A stretch of 34,037 nt of DNA from Azoarcus sp. (GTDB lineage: Bacteria; Pseudomonadota; Gammaproteobacteria; Burkholderiales; Rhodocyclaceae): contig JAUVVG010000038.1 of assembly GCA_030604735.1 (NCBI GenBank), positions 1-34,037 on the forward strand. The letters run 5' to 3'. A program made the translations under genes and the position numbers. This document shows, piece after piece, positions 27,082-33,203 of the stretch (position 1 is the stretch's first letter; every line of letters begins with the position of its first letter). Below the pieces are notes generated by a model. That model worked only from the letters and a program-made list of their open reading frames with translations. It did not search any database and had not been told where the DNA came from.

Positions 27082-27515
27082 GATTCGTCGCGCCTCGGCT
27101 CGCCTCCCCACGCTGAAAATCCGTCGCCGTCTCCGCCGCTCAGGCTATCGTCGTAAGGCGGCATGCGGTCCATCCGCTCGATCTCGGCCAGGATCAGCGC
27201 GGCGGCCTTCACCAGGTCGCGGCGTGCATTGGTCGGCTTCCACCATTCCGGGGCCCACGGCCAGCCATACGGCGCGGTGTCGCAAATCGACGAGTCGGTC
27301 GTGCCGAAGTGCATGGCGGTGCCCGCGTTGCTGGCGTAAAGCCCTGCCGCCCTGGCCATGTCACCGGCCGTGTGCTTGTCGTCGTGCTCTGTCGTCCAGC
27401 CCTCGGTCTCGATCTGCCGGCGCCGCTCTGCCGCAACGTCCAGCACGGCCTGCGACCCCCAAGCCAGTAGGTCGCCGGGCTTCTCGTGTGGCCCCAAATC
27501 AGTATCCTGTTGCAT
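27078..27515 (-). CDS. Cassette 1: phage-associated protein of unknown function
   Basis: 145 residues, no signal or membrane segment. The core carries ERRRQIETEGWTTEHDDKH, then GDMARAAGLYA, WPWAPEWWKP and RRDLVKAAALILAEIERMDR. This pattern is common to a widespread family of small phage proteins that is sometimes likened to all-alpha nucleotide pyrophosphatases; I do not claim that activity. GGAGATTGAG directly before ATG 27515 is a good ribosome site and lies right beside the R'' box of attC1. It stands opposite to the attC direction. Confidence 0.8.
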   Translation of the reverse strand: MQQDTDLGPHEKPGDLLAWGSQAVLDVAAERRRQIETEGWTTEHDDKHTAGDMARAAGLYASNAGTAMHFGTTDSSICDTAPYGWPWAPEWWKPTNARRDLVKAAALILAEIERMDRMPPYDDSLSGGDGDGFSAWGGEPRRDES

Positions 27516-27526
27516 CTCAATCTCCA

Positions 27527-27614
27527 GCCCAACTGGGCATTGCAGCAGACGCCGATGGTCGCCGCAGGTTGTAATAAGCGCCGATGGCGGCGCTGCTGAA
27601 TTCAGGCGTTGGGC
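27527..27614 (+). repeat. attC site 1 (end of cassette 1)
   Basis: R'' GCCCAAC (27527-27533) and R' GTTGGGC (27608-27614) are perfect complements. Between them the L arms can pair: ATTGCAGCAG near the left, CTGCTGAAT near the right, with one extra G in the left arm. That unpaired base marks L'' and sets the orientation: the site points rightward. The right part CTGAATTCAGGCGTTGGGC closely follows the classical TTAAYTCARGCGTTRRRY end. 88 bp. Confidence 0.8.
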
Positions 27615-27615
27615 T

Positions 27616-27843
27616 TCAATGCGGCGCGCTGGCCGGGCTGGGCCGCTTCACCATGTCCAGCACGTCTGGCTGTCCTTCCGCCGTCATTCGCACGCGCACC
27701 ACTTCACCAGTCCATTCGCTCATCAGGCTGCCAAGCGCGTCCAGCAGCCCAGCGACGGCCACGAGCGTTGTCTGCGCGTCGTTGGTCTTCACCAGCAGGT
27801 TTGCCTGCTCCAGCAGCTTGCGCTTCATTGCGGATTCGCTCAT
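27616..27843 (-). CDS. Cassette 2: small hypothetical protein
   Basis: 75 residues: MSESAMKRKLLEQANLLVKTNDAQTTLVA..., largely helical. A leucine-rich stretch (VAVAGLLDALGSLMSEW) may be a buried helix. No family that I recognise with certainty; it looks like phage accessory proteins in composition and length. GGAGGACGAG immediately precedes ATG 27843, adjacent to the GTTGGGC complement of attC2, and the TGA is 1 bp from the GTTGGGC of attC1. The gene thus fills its cassette exactly, in antisense to the attC direction. Confidence 0.7.
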   Translation of the reverse strand: MSESAMKRKLLEQANLLVKTNDAQTTLVAVAGLLDALGSLMSEWTGEVVRVRMTAEGQPDVLDMVKRPSPASAPH

Positions 27844-27854
27844 CTCGTCCTCCC

Positions 27855-27939
27855 GCCCAACAAGGCGTTCAAGCCGACGCTTCGCGTCGGTTCGGTTTCT
27901 CAGGCGCCGTACTGGCGCGGCTTAACTTCATCGTTGTGC
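27855..27939 (+). repeat. attC site 2 (end of cassette 2)
   Basis: R'' GCCCAAC (27855-27861) and R' GTTGTGC (27933-27939). The text AACAAGGCGTTCAAGCCGAC at the left and GCGGCTTAACTTCATCGTTG at the right is nearly the textbook attC of aadA-type cassettes. L'' has the extra base (TTcAAGCCG against TTAAGCCG), so it points rightward. 85 bp. Confidence 0.85.
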
Positions 27940-27940
27940 G

Positions 27941-28228
27941 TCAAAAAGGTATGCCGTCACAGTCTGGTTTGCACTTCCCGCGCGCGCCGCAGGCCGGGCA
28001 TTTGTGCGGCAACCAGCGGACAAAGATGTGCCACCAGGCGCGATGCAGCGAGTCAATCGCCCGGTTGTGGCGCGTGTCGCCCACCATGTCTGAATAGGGC
28101 ACGTATTCGCTGCAGTGCATGCAGGTTGCCTCATCTGGTGGCGCTGAGTCCTGCGGGTGCTGTTCGTGACCGAACCACCAGCACCGAAGACGCACAACTC
28201 TACGATCCATCGAACTCGCTTTGCTCAT
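27941..28228 (-). CDS. Cassette 3, distal gene: putative zinc-binding phage protein
   Basis: 95 residues from ATG 28228, which overlaps the stop of the partner gene (ATGA). Cys residues come in pairs: CMHC, CPAC and CKPDC, spaced as in zinc ribbons, around GHEQHPQDSAPPDEATC and YSDMVGDTRHNRAIDSLHRAWW. The same pattern occurs in small phage proteins near early genes; function unknown. Two Trp-rich stretches flank it. The stop is one base beyond the R' box of attC2. Confidence 0.75.
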   Translation of the reverse strand: MSKASSMDRRVVRLRCWWFGHEQHPQDSAPPDEATCMHCSEYVPYSDMVGDTRHNRAIDSLHRAWWHIFVRWLPHKCPACGARGKCKPDCDGIPF

Positions 28229-28494
28229 CGCTGATCTCCGGTGTTGGCCGGCTCGCACCCGGCGTCCCACTCTGCCGCCGCGATAGCCATGCGATCGAAC
28301 AGCCGCGTGAGATCCGACGCCGAGTCGAAATCGCCGTCGTCGCCAAAGCTCATTACGTGCCCCGCGATCCAGTTCAGGTACCTCTCAGGGTCGGTGATTC
28401 GGATCGGGTCGTCGGGTATCAGGGTCGCGCCGTGCAACAGCGCATCCTCGCCGATCTCGATCATCAGCTTTCCGTCGCGCCTGTAAGCTTTCAT
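28225..28494 (-). CDS. Cassette 3, proximal gene: small phage-like protein
   Basis: 89 residues from ATG 28494, with GGAGAAGACC as ribosome site. MKAYRRDGKLMIEIGEDALLHG is followed by an acidic middle (MSFGDDGDFDSASDLTRLFDRM) and AAAEWDAGC. It overlaps the next gene by four bases, so the two are coupled. I do not recognise a family. MEKT could be an earlier start at 28506. Confidence 0.7.
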   Translation of the reverse strand: MKAYRRDGKLMIEIGEDALLHGATLIPDDPIRITDPERYLNWIAGHVMSFGDDGDFDSASDLTRLFDRMAIAAAEWDAGCEPANTGDQR

Positions 28495-28511
28495 GGTCTT
28501 CTCCATCCGCC

Positions 28512-28613
28512 GGCCAACCCGGCGTGCAAGTCGGACCGCCTGCGGCGGTCCTCGTCTGGGCGGTTTCAGCGGCGCCGCGGCGCCGCAGGCGTCCGCTTCA
28601 CTCAGCGTTAGAA
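28512..28613 (+). repeat. attC site 3 (end of cassette 3)
   Basis: R'' GGCCAAC (28512-28518) and R' GTTAGAA (28607-28613). L'' GTGCAAGTCGGAC and L' GTCCGCTTCAC pair except for one extra C on the left, so it also points rightward. The middle can form two GC-rich hairpins. R'' does not match its own cassette's start (GTTGTGC) well, a sign of decay or of recombination between cassettes. 102 bp. Confidence 0.65.
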
Positions 28614-29312
28614 CGCAGCGTTCGCACCAGTCCAAATGCCACTCGCGTCCATGACCATGCTCGGCGCCCAGCCCGGGCCGTTGATGAACCGCAGCCAAGA
28701 CTCGTAGCTGGTTCCCTTGTCTGCGCCCCAGCGAGTGCTGGCCATGTGCCGGGCCAATTCCTCCGGGGTGACGAATACCGGCGAAATCGGGCTGCCTTCG
28801 CTCACGGTCTCCCAAATCTGGTAGCCCTCACCGGTCGGCGGTTCGCTGCGCACCCACTCGTCGGCGGCGCGCTTACTTTCCTCGTCCTCCCAGGTGTCGC
28901 CATCGCCATGGCACTCAGGGCACGTCCCCCATGCTTCGGGCAGGCCAGCGGCCGCAATAATCTTCCTCGCGGCGACATACTTGTCGCAGGCGTCGTGCCC
29001 GAGAAACGACGGCTCCCGTCCGGCAAGGCCGGCGGTTAGCTCGGCCATGTCGGCGCCGCAGGTTGACCCTTGAGTGTGGTACAGCGGCGCCTGTTGCAGG
29101 TACGGGTGGCATGCGCCGCGCAGCGCGTCGCTGCCGGAAAGCATCAGCAGCGAAACCAAGTCGCTGAGGCGCTGCCGGGCCGGGGTGGAGCCTGTTCCGC
29201 TGCAGGCCGTGCAGTTGTGGCGCTTCTCGTAGTGCGGGTTCAGGTAGCCTTCCCACACCTTGTTTTCGGGCCACTGGAAGTCCAGCGGAACCCGCTTCAG
29301 TTCTCGTCCCAT
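28608..29312 (-). CDS. Cassette 4: phage-like protein with DnaJ-type cysteine motifs
   Basis: 234 residues from ATG 29312 (TTGGAGAGCACG before it). Two Cys motifs of the CxxCxGxG type, CTACSGTG (about residue 34) and CPECHGDG (about 130), can form a split zinc site as in DnaJ. Near the C-terminus RWGADKGTSYESWLRFINGPGW. Similar proteins are common in tailed-phage genomes, without a known function. The stop TAA is formed by the first three bases of the cassette itself (28608-28610 inside GTTAGAA), so gene and cassette end at the same base. Confidence 0.8.
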   Translation of the reverse strand: MGRELKRVPLDFQWPENKVWEGYLNPHYEKRHNCTACSGTGSTPARQRLSDLVSLLMLSGSDALRGACHPYLQQAPLYHTQGSTCGADMAELTAGLAGREPSFLGHDACDKYVAARKIIAAAGLPEAWGTCPECHGDGDTWEDEESKRAADEWVRSEPPTGEGYQIWETVSEGSPISPVFVTPEELARHMASTRWGADKGTSYESWLRFINGPGWAPSMVMDASGIWTGANAAF

Positions 29313-29330
29313 CGTGCTCTCCAAAAAGCG

Positions 29331-29388
29331 TTCTAACTCAAACATTGCAGCGCGACGGCTTCGCCGCGCCTGAATTCAGCCGTTACCG
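29331..29388 (+). repeat. attC site 4 (end of the array)
   Basis: A 58-bp element of classical '59-base' size. R'' is TTCTAAC (29331-29337) within GCGTTCTAAC, R' is GTTACCG (29382-29388). L'' ATTGCAGCGCG and L' CGCCTGAAT pair with one extra G on the left, so it points rightward. The hairpin CGACGGCTTCGCCGCG lies between. GCGTTCTAAC is the exact complement of GTTAGAACGC at the start of this cassette (28607-28616). Confidence 0.8.
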
Positions 29389-29634
29389 CACGTTGCGGAA
29401 GTCCGGCACCCATCCGCCCGTGGTGGCTATGGCTGCGGGGGTGATGCCGGCCAGACGCAGGCGTGCGTACATGCGCCCGACGATGGGCTCGCCGGCCTTG
29501 TTTTTGTGAAATTGCCAGCCGTTGCAAATCAGCCATTCGATCTGGTCACCCTTGCGGCCGCAGCCGGTGATGCGCGTGAGCTCGTCTGGGTCCATGGTCT
29601 CGGATGGGAGGGGGAATTCGAATATGGCGGTCAT
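29383..29634 (-). CDS. DUF4224 domain phage protein
   Basis: 83 residues. MDPDELTRITGCGRKGDQIEWL and ICNGWQFHKNKAGEPIVGRMYARLRL fit DUF4224, a small family found directly before integrase genes in many prophages; its role is unknown, though it may be related to recombination control. Its ATG overlaps the methyltransferase stop by four bases. Its stop codon (TTA at 29383-29385 on the plus strand) is the core of attC4's R' box, so the integron array begins exactly where this gene ends. Confidence 0.85.
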   Translation of the reverse strand: MTAIFEFPLPSETMDPDELTRITGCGRKGDQIEWLICNGWQFHKNKAGEPIVGRMYARLRLAGITPAAIATTGGWVPDFRNVR

Positions 29635-31295
29635 GCTGCCCTCCTTATTGCCATGGCCGGGGCGTTCAGCCGCAGGAATCCAACGGCCATGAGCGGATCA
29701 ACGCTGTTGCCCACCAGCCGAACCTGAGTTGATTTCGAGAAGCGTCGGCCGTCGTGGCCGCGGTCGATGATGTAGCTGTCCGGAAAGTCGTGGGCGCGGA
29801 ACAGTTCGCGGGGCGACAGCATGCGCAGGCCGATGTCGACGATGACGTAGGGTGTGCCTCGGATCGTAACGGTGACCAGGGCCATGCGGTCCTTGGTGGT
29901 GATGGTGGTCATGGGGTTGCGCAGGTCTGACCACTGGCCGCCCTCGCCGTAGTAGCGCATCAGGAATGCGGCGGCGCGCTCGGCGCCCGCGGAGTGTTCC
30001 GGGGCTAGCGTGCAGGCGACCACGCCGTGATGTTCGCCGCCTGCAGATACCGTGCGCAGCGGCTCTTGCGCTTCTCGCGCGGCGCAGTTGCCGCGCAGGT
30101 GGGCAAGGTGGGCGGTGACAAGCTGTTGCTGGCTGCCGGTGTTGGTGACTGTGCTCATCGGCTGGCGCACGTCGTGCCCTGGTGTGGTGTTGAAGCCGCC
30201 GTTGGCCTGCATGAGGTACGCTGCGGCGACGGCATGTTTTCCGGTGCCTACGATGGTGCCGAGTGGTTCGCTGATGTTGAGCGAGCGAGGCGCTTGGCCT
30301 TCCCTTTCGCCGTAGCCGGTCTGGATCATTACCGGGGTAACCACTGCCCGGCATCCGCCTTTCTCGGTTGCGATGGTGCTCACCGGGCTCGCGATCGGCT
30401 CGACCTTGCCGCCGTGCGCCATGTTGACGATGAACGGATCCCCGCTCTTCAACACGTACTTCACAATGCCGCGCGCGATCCGCTTCATGGTCGCCTCAGC
30501 CAGTGGGCGAGGGCGGTCGAAAATGCTCGGGCAGGGAATCGACCAGTCGATGCAGTCCGAGGCCGGTTTCCATCGCCGCTGGCCTCGGCCTGCCTTCTTG
30601 AAGTGGGTGGGCTCCGGCCAGGCGATGGGCTGCTGATCGCGCCGCGCGAGCATGAACAGGCGTTCGCGCGTGGTGTGCCCGCCAAAGTCGGCGGCACACC
30701 GAGTGCGGAATTCCACGGCGTAGCCCAGCGCCTCGAGGCGGCTGCGAAACTCGCGGAAGGTGCGCCCTTCGTGCCGCGGGTCCGGTACCAGGAATTGCTG
30801 CTGTACGGGTACGCGCTCGCCAGGCTCGGCGACGCTGCCGTCCAGCTTCAGCACGCGCCCGGTCGCATTGTGGCGTTTGGCAATGAGCGGGCCCCACTTC
30901 TGAAACTGCTTGACGTTTTCCAGGCTGATCACGTCCGGCAACACCTGCCCGGCCCAGCGGTAGCCGACCCATGACAGTGCGCGGATCTTGCCGTTGCGCG
31001 GCTGGCCGCCGCGTGCCTGGCTGTGGTGGGTACAGTCCGGGGATAGGTGTAGCCAGCCCACCGGCCGGCCCTGGGTGGCGCCGCGCGGGCAGACCTCGAA
31101 CACGTCTGCCACAAAGTGCCGCGTCTGGGGGTGGTTGAGGCGGTGCAGGCTCAGCGCGTCGGAGCTGTGGTTGATGGCGATGTCCGGACTACGGCCCCAT
31201 GCCGTTTCCATGGCTACCGACATTCCGCCGCCGCCGGCAAACAGATCGACAATCAGCTTTTCATGCAGGTCGAATACGAGCTGACGGGCGGTCAT
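29631..31295 (-). CDS. Phage DNA cytosine-5 methyltransferase
   Basis: 554 residues. Motif I DLFAGGGGM (17-25), motif IV LSPDCTHHS with catalytic Cys88 (PDC rather than the usual PCQ, as in a phage subclass), motif VI ENV (126-128), motif VIII TTRERLFML (208-216) and motif X VGNSVDP (528-534). Between VIII and X there is a 200-residue insert of five imperfect repeats around (E/Q/N)P(L/M)xT(I/V), at 304, 344, 379, 412 and 461. It methylates C5 of cytosine; the target is unknown and no restriction gene lies beside it, so it most likely protects phage DNA. Overlaps both neighbours by 4 bp. Confidence 0.9.
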   Translation of the reverse strand: MTARQLVFDLHEKLIVDLFAGGGGMSVAMETAWGRSPDIAINHSSDALSLHRLNHPQTRHFVADVFEVCPRGATQGRPVGWLHLSPDCTHHSQARGGQPRNGKIRALSWVGYRWAGQVLPDVISLENVKQFQKWGPLIAKRHNATGRVLKLDGSVAEPGERVPVQQQFLVPDPRHEGRTFREFRSRLEALGYAVEFRTRCAADFGGHTTRERLFMLARRDQQPIAWPEPTHFKKAGRGQRRWKPASDCIDWSIPCPSIFDRPRPLAEATMKRIARGIVKYVLKSGDPFIVNMAHGGKVEPIASPVSTIATEKGGCRAVVTPVMIQTGYGEREGQAPRSLNISEPLGTIVGTGKHAVAAAYLMQANGGFNTTPGHDVRQPMSTVTNTGSQQQLVTAHLAHLRGNCAAREAQEPLRTVSAGGEHHGVVACTLAPEHSAGAERAAAFLMRYYGEGGQWSDLRNPMTTITTKDRMALVTVTIRGTPYVIVDIGLRMLSPRELFRAHDFPDSYIIDRGHDGRRFSKSTQVRLVGNSVDPLMAVGFLRLNAPAMAIRRAA

Positions 31296-31621
31296 GGGGT
31301 GCGCTCATTGAGTTTCCAGATTGCGGTTTGACGACTGCGCCAGCACACGGCGATGCCGTGCGTGGAGAGCCAGTTCAGGCGGGCGGTGACGATTTCGGCG
31401 TCAAGGCCGGTGTCGCGGGCGATGTCGTCGCGGGTGGGGTTGTGGAGGGTGGATACGGCGGCGTAGACCAGGGCGCGCTCGCGCATGACTTGGTCGCTAC
31501 TGCGGCGGCTGCCCTGGATTTGCACGGGGGCCAGACTCATATTGAGCACGACGCGGCTGGGGGCCTCGGCCGGGCGGGGCTTGGGGGCCATGCCGAGGGC
31601 CTGAGCGATGGCGAGGCTCAC
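31292..31621 (-). CDS. Small winged-helix-like phage protein
   Basis: 109 residues. A helix-turn-helix is likely in the second half: RERALVYAAVSTLHNPTRDDIARDTGLDAEIVTARLNWLSTHGIAV, the spacing of a winged helix. The first 40 residues are Pro/Arg-rich. It could bind DNA, perhaps as a regulator of this operon. ATG overlaps the upstream stop and its own stop overlaps the methyltransferase ATG, so it is embedded in the coupled operon. Confidence 0.75.
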   Translation of the reverse strand: MSLAIAQALGMAPKPRPAEAPSRVVLNMSLAPVQIQGSRRSSDQVMRERALVYAAVSTLHNPTRDDIARDTGLDAEIVTARLNWLSTHGIAVCWRSRQTAIWKLNERTP

Positions 31622-32178
31622 CGCTGCCCCTCGTTGCTGTGGCCGCTATCGAGGGGCTCGTCGGTTTGCGTCGCGCATTCGGCGCGCCAGCTGCGTGCCC
31701 ATTCGAGCATGGTTTGGCTGGCGTTATGGAGCTGGTCGGCATGGCGGGCGATGTGAGGGGTTTCGGGGCCGCCATGCCACCGCATGCTCAGCGAAAGGTG
31801 GGCCATTTGCTCGGCGGTGGCGCACAGGCGGTCGATGAGCTCGGCTGGGCTGGCGTTGAGGCCGGCGGGGTGGGCGGGCCAGTCGGCCGGGGTGGGTTGG
31901 GCAGGCTCGGCCGGCGCGGGCGTGCAGCCGTGGCCGTTGCGGGCGGTCTGGACGAAGGCGCGAAGGTGGGCGAGCAGGTCGTCTTCCAGGCAGTACCAGA
32001 ATTCGCCCACATGGGGGCGCACGCCGTTGCGCTCGGCGGTCCAGCCGTCGGGGGCGGACCATTTGAAGATGTCGGGCATGAGCATCCATTCGCCCGGGTG
32101 ATCGAGGTCGCGGCGGGCGAGGATGGCGGTGGCGAATGTGCCGGCGGGGGGTTCGGTGTGGGGGTGCCAGGGGATCAT
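31618..32178 (-). CDS. Phage-like hypothetical protein
   Basis: 186 residues. The N-terminal half (WHPHTEPPAGTFATAILAR, DIFKWSAPDGW, VGEFWYCLEDDLLAHL) resembles DUF551-type small phage proteins in layout, with Trp and acidic residues in regular positions. A Pro/Ala-rich linker (about 85-105) leads to a helical C-terminal half with HIARHADQLHNASQTML. Two domains joined by such a linker may be a fusion. No activity can be inferred. Confidence 0.6.
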   Translation of the reverse strand: MIPWHPHTEPPAGTFATAILARRDLDHPGEWMLMPDIFKWSAPDGWTAERNGVRPHVGEFWYCLEDDLLAHLRAFVQTARNGHGCTPAPAEPAQPTPADWPAHPAGLNASPAELIDRLCATAEQMAHLSLSMRWHGGPETPHIARHADQLHNASQTMLEWARSWRAECATQTDEPLDSGHSNEGQR

Positions 32179-32405
32179 GCGCGGTCTCCCAGCAGCGGGC
32201 GCTTGACCTGGTGAGCGATGTGGCGGGCGATGTCGTCGGCGGCGTGGCTGTTGCAGCTAGCCAGGCGGTGGCGCAGGCGGGCCACGTGGGCGCGCTGGCG
32301 CTCGAGGTTGTGGCGGCCGATTTCTTCCATCCAGCGCAGATCCTGCTCGGCCATGGCGAGGCGGGCGCGGCGTAGCCAGTGGATGAGGTGGGTAATGGCG
32401 CTCAT
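32175..32405 (-). CDS. Small helical phage-like protein
   Basis: 76 residues from ATG 32405 (overlapping the upstream stop): MSAITHLIHWLRRARLAMAEQDL followed by an Arg/His-rich helix (NLERQRAHVARLRHRLASC). No family is recognised. A short amphipathic first helix suggests membrane association or a coiled coil. A longer frame to 32915 exists but would overlap two better-supported genes. Confidence 0.55.
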   Translation of the reverse strand: MSAITHLIHWLRRARLAMAEQDLRWMEEIGRHNLERQRAHVARLRHRLASCNSHAADDIARHIAHQVKRPLLGDRA

Positions 32406-32656
32406 GCGGCGTGCTCCTGGGGTGGGGTTTCGGCGTCGAGGATCCGGGCGCGCTGCTCGTGGGTGACGAGTGCGTAGCCGGTGCTGGGGTGGGGCATGGC
32501 GAGGGTGATGCCGGCCTGGTAGCTGTCGAGTAGCACAGCGGCGTCCTGCAGCAGCTGGGCGAGGTCGCTGCCCGGGGTGTCTGCTTTGGCGTGGTCGGCG
32601 ACGGCGTGGAGGGCCTCGACGAGCTCTCGGGCGTGGTTGCGGGCGTGGTCGATCAT
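32402..32656 (-). CDS. Small helical phage-like protein
   Basis: 84 residues from ATG 32656, again in ATGA overlap on both sides. MIDHARNHARELVEALHAVADHAK and LAQLLQDAAVLLDSYQAG are two amphipathic helices. The C-terminal third (GYALVTHEQRARILDAETP) is polar. Unknown function; position suggests a phage accessory gene. Confidence 0.6.
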   Translation of the reverse strand: MIDHARNHARELVEALHAVADHAKADTPGSDLAQLLQDAAVLLDSYQAGITLAMPHPSTGYALVTHEQRARILDAETPPQEHAA

Positions 32657-32961
32657 GCGGGCACCTGTTTGGCGTGTGGGTTGGTGATGGCGTCGTGTGC
32701 AGCGGTGTACCGGCGCTGGCATTCGTCGCTCCAGCGGCGGAGCTGTTCGAGTTCGATAAAGCCGAGCTCGTGGAGGGTGCGCAGGGCGGCAAACTCGATG
32801 CTGTAGGCGTGGTCGCCTGCGTCGGCGCGGGTTCGGGCGCGGCGCAGGTGGTGACCGACGATAAAGCGCGCGCGCAACAGAACCATTTGCGGGTCGGCGG
32901 GAAGTTGCACGGCATGAGGCGGCATGGCCTGGGCGTGAGTCTTGTCAGTTGAGGGGGTCAT
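32653..32961 (-). CDS. Small phage-like protein
   Basis: 102 residues from ATG 32961. It has MVLLRARFIVGHHLRRARTRADAGDHAYSIEF, then LRTLHELGFIELEQLRRWSDEC, a helical fold. Not assigned to a family. ATGA overlaps at both ends fix the start. Confidence 0.6.
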   Translation of the reverse strand: MTPSTDKTHAQAMPPHAVQLPADPQMVLLRARFIVGHHLRRARTRADAGDHAYSIEFAALRTLHELGFIELEQLRRWSDECQRRYTAAHDAITNPHAKQVPA

Positions 32962-33203
32962 AGCGGGGTGCTCCTCGAGGCGTGGCAGGGGGTGAGGTCG
33001 GCCGGGTGGCGGGGGTTTTGCGCGCGGGTGATGACGCGGCTGATTACGCCCGGGGTGATGCCGTGCTCGAGCATGAATTCGGTGGCGCGGTGGATGTCCA
33101 TGTCGCCGCGATCGAGGGCGTTTTCAATCAGGCTGATGAACTCGCGTTCGACGGCGCGGCGCCCGCTGCCTGCGCGTCGGTCGGGGTGCAGGGTGGCGTT
33201 CAC
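32958..33203 (-). CDS. Small phage-like protein, GTG start
   Basis: 81 residues beginning at GTG 33203, which overlaps the upstream TGA as GTGA. EREFISLIENALDRGDMDIHRATEFMLEHGITPGVISRVI is a helix-rich segment with a possible helix-turn-helix. Upstream extension of the same frame is inside the neighbouring gene and poor in sense. Function unknown. Confidence 0.55.
   Translation of the reverse strand: MNATLHPDRRAGSGRRAVEREFISLIENALDRGDMDIHRATEFMLEHGITPGVISRVITRAQNPRHPADLTPCHASRSTPL

Larger units (their letters stand above)
25842..29388. mobile_element. Integron: intI, attI and four-cassette array
   Basis: An IntI-type integrase, a putative attI with core GTTGGGC at 26962, and four attC sites at 27527-27614, 27855-27939, 28512-28613 and 29331-29388. 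Cassettes: 26963-27608 (646 bp), 27609-27933 (325 bp), 27934-28607 (674 bp), 28608-29382 (775 bp). It is inserted between the DUF4224 gene and the element integrase, two genes that are usually neighbours in prophages. All convincing cassette genes are on the minus strand. Confidence 0.85.

Noticed and set aside
27358-28611. Plus-strand frames in the cassettes (417, 162 and 113 codons), which would restore normal cassette polarity
   Set aside because: They cross several attC sites, lack ribosome sites beside the cores, and read as Ser/Arg-rich shadows, whereas the minus-strand frames fit the cassette limits.
30027-30974. 315-codon plus-strand frame over the methyltransferase
   Set aside because: Antisense to a gene with all C5-methyltransferase motifs.
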